A DNA stretch of 64,000 nt from NCBI RefSeq assembly GCF_945870625.1, contig NZ_CAMBTS010000004.1:1-64000 (forward strand), given 5' to 3'. Of this stretch, positions 45,836-54,126 are shown piece by piece. The position numbers and the translations under genes were made by a program. Position 1 is the first letter of the stretch, and each line of letters opens with the position of its first letter. The DNA is from Novosphingobium sp. Chol11 (GTDB taxonomy: Bacteria; Pseudomonadota; Alphaproteobacteria; Sphingomonadales; Sphingomonadaceae). The notes under the pieces are model-generated. The model was given only the letters and a program-made list of their open reading frames with translations, made no database searches and was not told the DNA's origin.

Positions 45836-47014
45836 TTAGCCCTTGCTCCACCCCGGCGGCGGCGCTTTGTGCAGCCGCGCCTCGGGCGTGATCGCGCGGA
45901 TCTTGCGCGCGAAGCTGCGCAGGCAGACCTCGCTCTGGCCAATCGGCCCCGCGCCATAGGTTTGCGAGGCCATGCCTTGCTGCACCCGCTCGATCAGCCA
46001 GGTATCCTCCTTGTTGACCACCCTGTTGATCCGCCAGTTGGCATAGCGCACCAGCTTCATTTCGCGGCTCGCATCGGGCAAGGCGAAGGCCATTTCGCGA
46101 AGCACGCAAGTCGTCGGCCCGGTCGGCAGCCACTGCATGAAATCGATCTGATCGGCATAGATATCAAAAGCGATATTGGGCCACAGTTTGTAATAGAGCC
46201 AGCGCCGCTGGCCTTCGAGCGGCAGATGCGGCGCAGGCGGCAGGTGCGCCTGATAAAACCGCTCCCAGAACAGCGCAGAAGGCTTGTCGACCAGATCGCC
46301 CTTCATCCGGTCGACCCATTCCTGCGCCTCGATCTCGTAGGACTTGGCGAAAATCCGCACCAGCCCGTCGTGGACCACTGGAATGTGGAGGTTGTCGGAA
46401 TAGTTGTCGCCGACATTCTTCCAGTTCACGCTGCGCGGGCGCAGCCGCACATCGCTGATCCGGCGCATCTCGGCAAACCGGTAAGGCGCGACTTCGGCTT
46501 CATAGGGGGCCATCATCTCCGCCACCGAAGGAAAGCCCGCATCGGTCAGCCGCACGAACACGAAGCCGTGCCAAATCTCCAGCGCCACTGGCACCAGCCC
46601 GTTTTCCTCCAGCTTCAGCGCTGGATAATCCGCCTTCATCGGCACCCCGGTCAGCCGGCCATCGGTTTCATAGGCCCAGGCATGATAGGGGCACACCAGC
46701 TTCTTCGCGCAGCCTGCCGGGCCTTCGACCAGCCGCATCGCGCGGTGGCGGCAGACATTGGCGAAGGCGCGGATGACGCCGTCCTCGCCGCGCACCGCGA
46801 TCACGCTTTCGCCGATATAGTCGAGCGTGCGGTAATCGCCGGGCTGCGCCAGATCGCTTTCGTGGCAGACGATCTGCCACGACGGGCGGATCACGCGCTC
46901 CATCTCGCGCGCATGGTTTTCGGGATCGGTGTAGAGCCAGCCGGGCAGGCTCCAGTCCGCGTCGGGATCGTGCTCACTCTCAGCCAGCGCCGGAAACGCG
47001 GATTGATCACCCAT
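45836..47014 (-). CDS. Rieske aromatic-ring-hydroxylating oxygenase, alpha subunit
   Basis: This 392-residue Rieske non-haem iron oxygenase has [2Fe-2S] ligands Cys88/His90 (CRHRA) and Cys108/His111 (CPYHAW). The mononuclear iron His residues are in NVGDNYSDNLHIPVVH. The catalytic domain begins WKNVGDNY, as in SRPBCC oxygenases of quaternary-amine or aromatic substrates. ATG 47014 (MGDQSAF) is used because the longer start at 47077 would run through the operator palindrome. It is divergent from a BetI-like regulator, which hints at a betaine/choline-like substrate, but that is inference. Confidence 0.88.
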   Translation of the reverse strand: MGDQSAFPALAESEHDPDADWSLPGWLYTDPENHAREMERVIRPSWQIVCHESDLAQPGDYRTLDYIGESVIAVRGEDGVIRAFANVCRHRAMRLVEGPAGCAKKLVCPYHAWAYETDGRLTGVPMKADYPALKLEENGLVPVALEIWHGFVFVRLTDAGFPSVAEMMAPYEAEVAPYRFAEMRRISDVRLRPRSVNWKNVGDNYSDNLHIPVVHDGLVRIFAKSYEIEAQEWVDRMKGDLVDKPSALFWERFYQAHLPPAPHLPLEGQRRWLYYKLWPNIAFDIYADQIDFMQWLPTGPTTCVLREMAFALPDASREMKLVRYANWRINRVVNKEDTWLIERVQQGMASQTYGAGPIGQSEVCLRSFARKIRAITPEARLHKAPPPGWSKG

Positions 47015-47044
47015 ATCTGCCGAATCCCTGCGCACGAAATTGCC

Positions 47045-47064
47045 TGTTGGACGATCGTACAACA
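47045..47064. promoter_or_regulatory. Operator palindrome for TetR regulator
   Basis: TGTTGGACGATCGTACAACA is a 20-bp inverted repeat (18 of 20 bases symmetric) centred in the 68-base gap between the divergent Rieske oxygenase and TetR genes. It lies 31 bases from the oxygenase start and 19 from the regulator start, a good position for a TetR operator that represses both. Confidence 0.7.
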
Positions 47065-47082
47065 ACGCGTATCCCATGCAAG

Positions 47083-47685
47083 ATGAAATCGCCCGCCTTC
47101 TCCCGCGCCGAGCCTGACGCCCGCCGCCTCAGCCTGATCGAGGCCTGCGCACGGGTGCTTGCCGCCGCCGGTTCCGCCGGTGCGAGTGTGCGCGCGATTG
47201 CGCTGGAGGCGGGAGTTTCGCCTGGCCTTGTCGGGCATTACTTCGGCGGGATCGACGCGCTGGTGGCGGCGACGTATGCCCATGTCGATGCGCAAGTGTC
47301 AGACGCGCTCGATGCCGCAGTCGCGGCGGCTGGCGCCGCCCCCCGCGCGCGGCTCGAAGCCTTCGTCACCGCCAGCTTTGACGCGCCGATTGCCGATCGC
47401 GCGCTGCTGGCGACATGGATCGCGTTCTGGAGCCTGATTACCGCGCGCGCCGATCTCGCGCGCCAGCACGATGCGCAATATGCCGGCTATCGCGCCCGCC
47501 TCGAACGCCTGCTGGCCGGATGCGGCGTACCAGAGCCCGATCTGCGCCGGGCCGCGATTGCGGTTACCGCGCTGGTCGATGGGCTTTGGCTGGAGCTGTG
47601 CCTATCGCCTGGGTGCTTCAGCGCGGAGGAAGCGGGCGGGATTGCGCGCCGCTTCCTCGATGCGCTCATTTCGCCAGATCGGTGA
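47083..47685 (+). CDS. BetI-like TetR-family repressor
   Basis: This 200-residue TetR-family regulator has an N-terminal HTH (LIEACARVLAAAGSAGASVRAIALEAGVSPGLVGHYFGG) that resembles BetI, the repressor of choline/glycine-betaine genes. The C-terminal ligand-binding helices end in ALVDGLWLELCLSPG, also BetI-like. ATG 47083 is chosen because earlier starts fall in the operator. Its 3' end overlaps the convergent M20 peptidase gene by 20 bases. The effector may be choline, betaine or another quaternary amine. Confidence 0.85.
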   Translation: MKSPAFSRAEPDARRLSLIEACARVLAAAGSAGASVRAIALEAGVSPGLVGHYFGGIDALVAATYAHVDAQVSDALDAAVAAAGAAPRARLEAFVTASFDAPIADRALLATWIAFWSLITARADLARQHDAQYAGYRARLERLLAGCGVPEPDLRRAAIAVTALVDGLWLELCLSPGCFSAEEAGGIARRFLDALISPDR

Positions 47686-49075
47686 CGAGGCTGAGGAAAT
47701 AGGTGATCCCGGGGCGGATATTCACCAGCCGCACCCGCTCGTTGAGGCCATGCGAAAATTCCTCCGAATCCTTGGTAAACAGCGGGCTGGCCCCATAGCT
47801 CGGCACATCGAGCGCGCGGTAGTACATGCTGTCAGAAGCGCCCGAGGACTGGCCGGGCACCACAACGACATCCTTGCCCCAGGCCTTGCGGATCGCCTTC
47901 TCGCTCGCCGCGACAAAATCCGCCCGCATCGGCGAGGCATGCGTTTCGAGCGAGCCTTCGGAAACATCGGTAATCTTGACCACCGGCATCGCGATCACTT
48001 TGCCCAGTTGCGCCATGATCTCGGCGCGCAGATGGCCGGGGAAGATGCGGCAGTTGACATTCGCAGTGGCGCGCTGCGGCAGCGCGTTGACCGCGTGGCC
48101 GGCGCTGACCATCGTCGGCACACACGTCGTGCCCACTTTGCCAACCGTGGCCGGATTGGCGCGCAGGATCGCGAGCGCGGCCTCATCGCCCGGATGGGCG
48201 GCAAAGGCGCGCATCGCCGCGGCCAACTCCCGATCGGGCTCCAGATCGGCGGCCTTGGCGAAAAAGCCTTTGGTCAGCTCGTTCTGCTCGGCGGGAAATT
48301 TGTAAGCACCCACTTTCGCCAGCGCCTGCGCCAGTTGCACGATGGCGTTATCTGGGCGCGGCGCAGAACTGTGGCCGCCGGGATTGGTCACTTCGAGCTG
48401 GAAATCGCCATAGGTCTTCTCCGCGCCGTCCCACGACCATGCCAGCGGCTTGCCCGATGCCTCGTCCAGCTTGCCGCCGCCGCCATCGATGTTGATCACC
48501 ATTTCGGCATTCTTGAGCTTCTCGGCGATGATCCCGCTGGTCTTCATCACCGTTTCCTCGTCGCCCGAGAATTGGAGGATCACGCTGCGCTTCGGCTTGA
48601 AGCCAGCGCGGCGCAGCTCGACCAGCGAGGCCAGCGCCGTCGCCCCGTTGAACTTCATGTCGGTCGCGCCGCGGCCATAGAGGATGCCTTCCTCGACCAC
48701 CGGGGTGAACGGATCGCGTGTCCAGTCGGCGGGCTTGGCTTCCACCACGTCCATATGCCCCGAAATCACCAGCGGCTTCAGCGCCGGTTCCGATCCCTTC
48801 CACGTGGCAATGATATAGGCCGTATCATCGACCGGGGTTATCTCGATGTCGCCTTCGGCCCAGCCGCCGGCAAGCAGCGCCTGCTTGTAAAGATTGGCCA
48901 CGTCGATGGTGCGGTTGTTCGGCCCGCGCACCGATCGCATGGCAATGGACTTCATCGAAAGATCAAGCACTTGCGCTTCCGCCTGCGGGTAGCCGGGCGC
49001 TGCGGCCTGGGCGGGATGGCCCGCAAGTGCAAATGCCGCCATCGCGGCGGAGAGGGTGAGGCGAGATTTGATCAT
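47666..49075 (-). CDS. Exported M20 family metallopeptidase
   Basis: This 469-residue M20 peptidase has a signal peptide (MIKSRLTLSAAMAAFALAGHPAQA). Zinc ligands are in SGHMDVV (His107, Asp109), RGATDMKFNG, and the catalytic Glu is in GDEET; the bridging-domain contacts are in HSSAPRP. It would hydrolyse peptides or acyl-amino acids in the periplasm. ATG 49075 is used, with AAGGAG upstream. It converges on the regulator gene and shares 20 bases with it. Confidence 0.9.
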   Translation of the reverse strand: MIKSRLTLSAAMAAFALAGHPAQAAAPGYPQAEAQVLDLSMKSIAMRSVRGPNNRTIDVANLYKQALLAGGWAEGDIEITPVDDTAYIIATWKGSEPALKPLVISGHMDVVEAKPADWTRDPFTPVVEEGILYGRGATDMKFNGATALASLVELRRAGFKPKRSVILQFSGDEETVMKTSGIIAEKLKNAEMVINIDGGGGKLDEASGKPLAWSWDGAEKTYGDFQLEVTNPGGHSSAPRPDNAIVQLAQALAKVGAYKFPAEQNELTKGFFAKAADLEPDRELAAAMRAFAAHPGDEAALAILRANPATVGKVGTTCVPTMVSAGHAVNALPQRATANVNCRIFPGHLRAEIMAQLGKVIAMPVVKITDVSEGSLETHASPMRADFVAASEKAIRKAWGKDVVVVPGQSSGASDSMYYRALDVPSYGASPLFTKDSEEFSHGLNERVRLVNIRPGITYFLSLVTDLAK

Positions 49076-49206
49076 GTCAGGCTGGCTCCTTGATGCGGGC
49101 AAAGCTGCCCCGCCTGCGCCGTGCTGGCAACAGGTTTTGTCATGCGCCTGGAATTTCAGAGGTTTAGAGCGGCTTGCGCCAAGCCTTACTCAAACACCCC
49201 AACCCT

Positions 49207-49294
49207 GCTCATGCTGAGCTTGTCGAAGCATCGCAGCGCAACCGCTGCGCTAACACCTTTCGCCCTTCGACATGCTCAGGACTGCAGGGTGAGC
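49207..49294. repeat. GCTGAGCTTGTCGAAG-type palindromic repeat
   Basis: GCTGAGCTTGTCGAAG (from 49213) is inverted as CTTCGACATGCTCAGG (from 49265), matching at 14 of 16 bases. Outer ends GCTC and GAGC complete the element. It is a different family from the cysS-type repeat. Confidence 0.75.
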
Positions 49295-49339
49295 GGGGTT
49301 GGAGGTGCAAGAGTTCCACCCCACCCGAAACAATCGATT

Positions 49340-49472
49340 GCATAAAGCGCAACCATGTTCGTGCATTTCGCACTTGCGAGATAGTCCCCAGGGGCGCATT
49401 TATCTTAAGCCTTTCAGGCACCCTCTCCCAAACTTTCAAGGGCCATCCGGCAACGGATGGCCCCTTTTTTTT
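49340..49472 (+). ncRNA. Candidate small RNA ending at strong terminator
   Basis: No protein gene precedes the terminator on this strand, so a short transcript probably ends there. The region just before it has a GCC-TTTCA-GGC hairpin, then an unpaired ACCCTCTCCCAAAC, an anti-Shine-Dalgarno-like C-rich stretch common in alphaproteobacterial sRNAs. The 5' end is uncertain, and no clear promoter is visible. Confidence 0.4.
49440..49472 (+). terminator. Strong rho-independent terminator
   Basis: GGGCCATCCG (49440-49449) and CGGATGGCCC (49454-49463) form a perfect 10-bp stem with a GCAA loop, followed by C and eight Ts. It is the best intrinsic terminator in the window and has no obvious gene in front of it. 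Confidence 0.9.
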
Positions 49473-49750
49473 GGGGTAGAAGCATGCGATCCGGCGCTGG
49501 TGGTCGACACCACGCGCTCTGCTATTCGCCGCCGAGAAACGCGCCGGGACACGGGCGGAAGGCCGCGAGCCCCGCCATGTCAAAGGCCCCGGCGGCAAGG
49601 CTGCGGCGACCGGGCCGTGATGAGAGCCGTCCTGGCACAGCATTTAGCTAGTTGGCGTAGACGGACCATGCCGTTAACAATATAGGTTAAGCTCCGCAGG
49701 TGCGTGCCCGAAACTCCCGCTGAGGATGGAAAACCAGTTGACCGTCAAAA

Positions 49751-49987
49751 ATGTTCTATAAGCTGAGATCCTTGACACGGGTGTGGTGCCATTTTCGTGG
49801 CCATTGGCCGCTTCGCCAGCAATCAAAAAGCTACGAATTCAACAGGTGGACCCACTGCAGGCGCTGCCGCCAGCTGATGGTTCGCGGCTATGACTACAGG
49901 TGGAAGCCCGCCAATTCTAATGAGGAGGCGGCGTTCGAGCGCTTATCTGCCCGCTTTTCGGCTGCCCAGGATCTGGCGGAAAGCTAG
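49751..49987 (+). CDS. DUF1660-like small zinc-binding protein
   Basis: This 78-residue basic protein has a CHFRGHW pair near residue 13 and HCRRCRQL near 35-42. The C-x3-GH ... C-x2-C layout recalls DUF1660 (prophage-associated zinc ribbon) proteins and suggests zinc binding. It has no ribosome-binding site better than weak, and its surroundings are non-coding. It could be a relic of a mobile element. Function unknown. Confidence 0.5.
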   Translation: MFYKLRSLTRVWCHFRGHWPLRQQSKSYEFNRWTHCRRCRQLMVRGYDYRWKPANSNEEAAFERLSARFSAAQDLAES

Positions 49988-50025
49988 CAGCAGCGGCGCG
50001 GCGCACGCGAACCGATCATCCCCCT

Positions 50026-51021
50026 TCACCCATGCGGCAGGATCACCGTGCGCCCCACCACGCGGCGTTCGCGCATCGCAAGATAGGCTTCGCGCCAGTC
50101 GTCCAGCCCGACTTGCGCGCTTACATGCGGGCGGATCTTGCCTTCTACCGCCAGCGCGAGGATCGCGGCGACGTTCTCTGCCCCGCGCTCCGGGAAGCGC
50201 CGCCCATATTCGCCCGCGCGCACGCCGACCACGGCGAAACCCTTGATCAGCGGGATGTTGGCGCGCACCTGCGGGATGCGGCCGCTGGCAAAGCCGACCA
50301 CCAGCAGGCGGCCGCCAAACGCGGTGTAGCGGCAGCCCTCATCGAACACATCGCCGCCGACCGGATCATAGACCAGTTCCGCCCCGCGCCCGCCGGTGAG
50401 CGCCAGCACTTCCTCGCGGATTCCAGTCGGCCCCGCGAGAAGGTGATCGGGCGCATAAAGCCGCGCAATCTCGGCGCGCTTCTCCGCGCTCGATGCCACC
50501 GCAATCACGGCAAGGCCCAGCGCGCGGCCCAGATCGACCGCCGCAAGGCCCACGCCGCCCGCCGCGCCGTGCACCACCAGCGTCTCGCCCGCCTCGGCGC
50601 GGCCCAGCCGCACCAGCGCGACCCACGCGGTGAGATAGGCGGCGCGCAAGGCCGCCCCTTCGGCAAAGCTCAAGCGATCCGGCAGCGCCATGATCGCCGC
50701 ATCGGCAAACACGCCGTACTGCGCCGCGCAGCCGATCCCGCCGACGATCACCCGGTCGCCGGCTTGCCACTGGCTGCCTGGCCCCGCGCGCGCGACCACC
50801 CCTGCCCCTTCCATGCCCGGCACGAACGGCAGTGGCGGTTTGGCCTGATAGAGCCCCTCGGTCATGAGCAAGTCAGGAAAACCCAGCGCCGCTGCCTCGA
50901 TCCGCACCAGCGCCGCGCCCGGCCCGGGCTCCGGCACCGCGCGCGTCCCCAGCGCTACCCCCGCCAGATCGGGCGCGAGCGCTGAAACTTCGAGGACGCG
51001 CATTGTCGATTCTGCAGCCAT
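50026..51021 (-). CDS. Quinone oxidoreductase / zinc-free alcohol dehydrogenase-like
   Basis: This 331-residue MDR-superfamily oxidoreductase is of the NADPH:quinone oxidoreductase type. It lacks the zinc-ligand cysteines of alcohol dehydrogenases. The cofactor motif appears in LVVHGAAGGVGLAAVDLGRALG. It ends in VVGRTVILPHG. ATG 51021 gives MAAESTMRVLEV; ATG 51003 is an alternative. The open frame continues upstream into the palindromic repeat at 51048-51188, giving a spurious N-terminal extension. It is next to the amine-oxidase operon but has its own start region. Confidence 0.85.
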   Translation of the reverse strand: MAAESTMRVLEVSALAPDLAGVALGTRAVPEPGPGAALVRIEAAALGFPDLLMTEGLYQAKPPLPFVPGMEGAGVVARAGPGSQWQAGDRVIVGGIGCAAQYGVFADAAIMALPDRLSFAEGAALRAAYLTAWVALVRLGRAEAGETLVVHGAAGGVGLAAVDLGRALGLAVIAVASSAEKRAEIARLYAPDHLLAGPTGIREEVLALTGGRGAELVYDPVGGDVFDEGCRYTAFGGRLLVVGFASGRIPQVRANIPLIKGFAVVGVRAGEYGRRFPERGAENVAAILALAVEGKIRPHVSAQVGLDDWREAYLAMRERRVVGRTVILPHG

Positions 51022-51047
51022 GTCAGTCACCCGCTCAGTCCAGCCGT

Positions 51048-51188
51048 CGTCACCCTGAACTTGTTTCAGGGTCCATCTCTCAGCGCGCGCCGGAGCTTGC
51101 AATGAAAAGATGATGCTGCCGCGGGGTGCCTTTCCGGCGAGCACCGCATATGCAGATGGATGGACCCTGAAACGCGTTCTGGGTGACG
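51048..51188. repeat. 141-bp palindromic repeat, second copy of cysS family
   Basis: The left end 51048-51076 is identical over all 29 bases to the left end of the repeat inside cysS. The right end 51160-51188 is its diverged inverse (ATGGACCCTGAAACG to GGGTGACG). It lies in the spacer between the quinone oxidoreductase and amine oxidase genes. Confidence 0.85.
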
Positions 51189-51225
51189 AAGATACTTTTT
51201 GCCGCAAGCGCGCCCTGCCCCCGGC

Positions 51226-52815
51226 TCACCCCGCCAATGCGCGCTGGTGCAGCCTGGTGATGGCGTCGAGCGAGGAGAGCAGCGCGCCTTCCTGCCAGCA
51301 GCCGTAATACGAGCAATGCTCGCCCGCGAGCACGATGCGCCCGTCCATCGACACCAGATTCTGATAATGCGCGGCGCGCGATTCCTCGGTCCAGGTGGCG
51401 CAGCATCCCAGAATCCACGGCATACGGCTCCACGCCAGCGACGCGCCATTGCTGAACTCCGCCTTGTAGTGCGCCGGATGGAACACCGCGCCCTGATCCA
51501 GCGCGGCCTGGATGCGCCTTTCGGGGGTCATCCCCGCCAGCACATACGCGCCCACCCCGAACGGATAAGCGCCGAGAAGAACTGCCGGACCATCGCTGAA
51601 GCAACCGTGACCCGGATAGCTGACCAGCCCGATCGCCTGATCGGTGAACGAGCTCCCGCCATAGATCGCATCCTCGGTTTCCCAGAAGCGGCGCTTCATC
51701 TCCAGCCCGATCTTCACCGAATTTCCATAGGGCAACGCTTTGAGCGCCGCTTTCTTGGTATCGGCGATTTGCACGTCGATCTGGCCCAGAATGCTGGCAG
51801 GAATGGTGCAGACCATCCAATCGGCCTTGGTCTCGCCGGCCGCGCCGGTGATGGCGTCGGTCCAGCTGGCGGTCACCCCCTTTTCGTCCTGCGCGATCTT
51901 GGTGATGCGCGTGTTGAAGCGGATCGTCTTGCCCACGCGCGCCTGAAATGCCTTGCCGATCCGGTCCATCCCGCCCTTGGCCTGGAACATCGAGGTTTGC
52001 ATCGCATGCTCGGCAAAGAAGCCAAGCTGATCCCAGATCTTGCTGTCGAGCGTTTCGGAAAGGCCGAAGGGATCATTGGGGATCGGCGCGCCGTTCACCC
52101 CGCCGCCCGGCGGCCGCTCCCAGCCGCGCTGCTCGCCCACTTTCTCGCTTTTCCCATAGGTCATGTTCTTGTCGAGCACGCCCCAACTGCGCATCGCCTC
52201 AAGCAACCTGGCCTTGTCCTCCGGCGTGACCGCAGCATCGAGCGCGCCGGCATTGAGCGCCTTGCCCAGCAGCTCGGAGACGTGGCCTTTGAAGTCAATC
52301 GTCAGGTCGCGGTAGCGCTGCGGCTTGCCGCCAAATGCGGTCTTGCGGTGGATGAAGGCGTTGTGGTTGCTCTGCATGAACGGTTCGAGCGCAACGCCCA
52401 GTTCCTTGCAGTAATGCAGCACGGTGCGGTGGTGATAGGGAATGCGCCAGGGGCCGGGATTAAGATAATTGCCCGGCGCGAAGCCCACTTTCTGCACCGA
52501 GCCCAGTTCGTTCACCGTATCGCCGCCGCGCAGCGTCATGTTGCGCCCGCCCGCGCGTCCCTGCAGCTCCAGAATCTGGACCTTGTAGCCCGCCTTGGTC
52601 AGTTCATAGGCCGCGAGCATCCCGGCAAGGCCCGCGCCGATCACCAGCACCGATGCGCCGGGCCGCGCGCCGGTGAGCTGCGGCGGGCCGGTGAAATGCG
52701 ATTCGGCCGCATGGCCCAGCACCGTCATCGTCTGATAAAGCGCCGCACCGCCGCCGACTTTGCCGATCACCCTGAGCAGATCGCGCCGCGTTGGCGCAGT
52801 GAAGTGATCGAGCAT
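51226..52815 (-). CDS. Tat-exported flavin monoamine oxidase
   Basis: This 529-residue FAD amine oxidase has a twin-arginine signal (TRRDLLRVIG, Arg10-Arg11, then a hydrophobic stretch), so it is folded before export to the periplasm. The FAD-binding VLVIGAGLAGMLAAYEL has its Gly triad at 60-65, and the C-terminal GRIVLAGEHCSYYGCWQEGALLSSLDAI completes the FAD site. It oxidises primary or secondary amines to imines with electron transfer. ATG 52815 follows AGGAGG. A cytochrome c gene lies 69 bases upstream on the same strand, a possible electron acceptor in place of oxygen. Confidence 0.9.
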   Translation of the reverse strand: MLDHFTAPTRRDLLRVIGKVGGGAALYQTMTVLGHAAESHFTGPPQLTGARPGASVLVIGAGLAGMLAAYELTKAGYKVQILELQGRAGGRNMTLRGGDTVNELGSVQKVGFAPGNYLNPGPWRIPYHHRTVLHYCKELGVALEPFMQSNHNAFIHRKTAFGGKPQRYRDLTIDFKGHVSELLGKALNAGALDAAVTPEDKARLLEAMRSWGVLDKNMTYGKSEKVGEQRGWERPPGGGVNGAPIPNDPFGLSETLDSKIWDQLGFFAEHAMQTSMFQAKGGMDRIGKAFQARVGKTIRFNTRITKIAQDEKGVTASWTDAITGAAGETKADWMVCTIPASILGQIDVQIADTKKAALKALPYGNSVKIGLEMKRRFWETEDAIYGGSSFTDQAIGLVSYPGHGCFSDGPAVLLGAYPFGVGAYVLAGMTPERRIQAALDQGAVFHPAHYKAEFSNGASLAWSRMPWILGCCATWTEESRAAHYQNLVSMDGRIVLAGEHCSYYGCWQEGALLSSLDAITRLHQRALAG

Positions 52816-52884
52816 GAAACCTCCTGTGGCGGCGGGGGCGGCAGGAACGCCGAACCCCAAATGAATTTGGCAAAACGCGGCGGA

Positions 52885-53340
52885 TCAGTGGCCGCAATTG
52901 CAATCGGGCACCGGCGGATTGGCAGTCGTGATCCGATCGAGATCGGCCACCGTCACCGTATCTTGATACTTGTTGAAATGGCCGCGCACGTAATTGAGCA
53001 CAGCGGCGATCTGCGGGCGGGTCAGCATGCCGGCAAACCACGGCATGCCGCCGCGTCCTTTGAGCAGGATGATGCTGCCATAGTCCTTGTCCGCCAGCCG
53101 GGGATTGTCTGCCAGCGCGGGGAACATCGCGCCGGGCACGCCGCAGCCCTTGGCATCGGCCATGTGGCACGATTGGCAGATCTGCTCATAAATCTCGCGG
53201 CCTTCGGCCGAAACCTCGACCGCGGATTCGCCATTGCTGGGCCGGTCCTGCGCGAAGCCGGGCGATGCCTGAGCGAGCGCGACGGCGAGAGAAAGGGTGC
53301 CCGAGAGCAACGCCGCTGCTCGATACCTGAGCAAGATCAT
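52885..53340 (-). CDS. Exported c-type cytochrome
   Basis: This 151-residue class I cytochrome c has a signal peptide (YRAAALLSGTLSLAVALAQASPGFAQ). The haem motif CQSCH is at residues 55-59 and the axial Met99 in GGMPWFAG. It ends in an unusual cysteine-rich PDCNCGH. It should carry one-electron equivalents in the periplasm. It precedes the Tat-exported amine oxidase by 69 bases, so they are probably one transcript. ATG 53340 is used; there is no strong ribosome-binding site. Confidence 0.9.
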   Translation of the reverse strand: MILLRYRAAALLSGTLSLAVALAQASPGFAQDRPSNGESAVEVSAEGREIYEQICQSCHMADAKGCGVPGAMFPALADNPRLADKDYGSIILLKGRGGMPWFAGMLTRPQIAAVLNYVRGHFNKYQDTVTVADLDRITTANPPVPDCNCGH

Positions 53341-53620
53341 ATGCCAGCTTTCATGCACAAAATGAATGATTGGCTCGTGTTATGGTGTCGCACCATGTGC
53401 GCAAAGCAGTTTGTTGTCCCGATAACTGCGCCTTTCGGGCAAGCACAGTGATGCCAGTTCACCTGATGCATTGCTCAAACCTGCCCCAGCATGCTGCTAC
53501 ACGCTTCAAGCGAGCGCTTTTGCCCATGCGCTGTTTCGCGTATGACCCATGCATGGCCATGACCTAAGGGTGGGTGATGTCCCGCTAATACCAACCGCTC
53601 CTGCAAAAAAGGAACCACCG
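53341..53620. promoter_or_regulatory. Divergent control region of amine-oxidation genes
   Basis: The 280-base gap between the divergent cytochrome c and ridA genes contains two palindromes, ATGGTG-TCG-CACCAT (53382-53396) and CCATGCATGG (53547-53556). Either could be an operator. No confident -35/-10 pairs were found. No small gene here looks genuine. Confidence 0.4.
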
Positions 53621-54121
53621 ATGCGCTTCACGCTTCTGTCCGCCGCGGCCCTCATCGCGCTTGCCCCTCTGGCCACCGCGCAGGCGCAAGTGACGCGCAT
53701 TCAGAGCAATCCCAAGGGGTTGATCCTTGATGGCGCAGACGTTCAGGCGGGCACCGATATCTTCTATCTCTCGGGCCAATTGGCCTCGCCGGTCGATCCC
53801 ACCAAGACTTTTGACCAGGTCAAATCGATCGAGGATCTGGGCGACACCAAGACCCAGACGATCAGCACGTTCAATCAGATCAAGAAAATCCTCGAAGCGC
53901 GCGGCTATGCGATGTCGGACATCATCAAGCTGACGCAGTTTGTCGTGGCCGATCCAAAGCTGGGCAAGATGGATTTTGCCGGCGTCAACGAAGGCTTCAA
54001 GCAGTTTTTCAAGACCGCTGAAAACCCCAATACCGTGGCGCGTTCGACCGTTCAGGTCGCAGCGCTCGCCGGTCCTTACTTCCTCATCGAGATCGAGGCG
54101 ATCGCCGCCAAGAAGCGTTGA
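53621..54121 (+). CDS. Exported RidA family protein
   Basis: This 166-residue RidA/YjgF-family protein normally hydrolyses reactive enamines or imines to keto compounds. Here it carries a clear signal peptide (MRFTLLSAAALIALAPLATAQAQ), so it works in the periplasm, which is unusual. The catalytic carboxylate-binding Arg141 (VARSTVQVAAL) and the Glu in IEIEAIA are intact; the usual Cys near that Arg is Thr. ATG 53621 has AAAGGA upstream. It is divergent from the amine oxidase and cytochrome c genes and 5 bases before a cytochrome b561. Confidence 0.9.
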   Translation: MRFTLLSAAALIALAPLATAQAQVTRIQSNPKGLILDGADVQAGTDIFYLSGQLASPVDPTKTFDQVKSIEDLGDTKTQTISTFNQIKKILEARGYAMSDIIKLTQFVVADPKLGKMDFAGVNEGFKQFFKTAENPNTVARSTVQVAALAGPYFLIEIEAIAAKKR

Positions 54122-54126
54122 TCGGC

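Larger units (their letters stand above)
49103..49750. other. 648-base region without protein genes
   Basis: This stretch between the peptidase and the DUF1660-like gene holds a palindromic repeat (49207-49294) and a strong terminator (49440-49472) with a candidate small RNA before it. Nothing is recognised in 49473-49750: no tRNA shape, no conserved open frame and no insertion-sequence ends. Confidence 0.6.

Noticed and set aside
47014-47077. Longer start of the Rieske oxygenase at 47077
   Set aside because: It would make the operator palindrome coding and leave only 5 bases to the divergent TetR start. The MGDQSAF start fits better.
49473-49750. tRNA or mobile-element ends in the gene-poor region
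   Set aside because: No cloverleaf shape, acceptor-stem pairing or terminal inverted repeats could be found.
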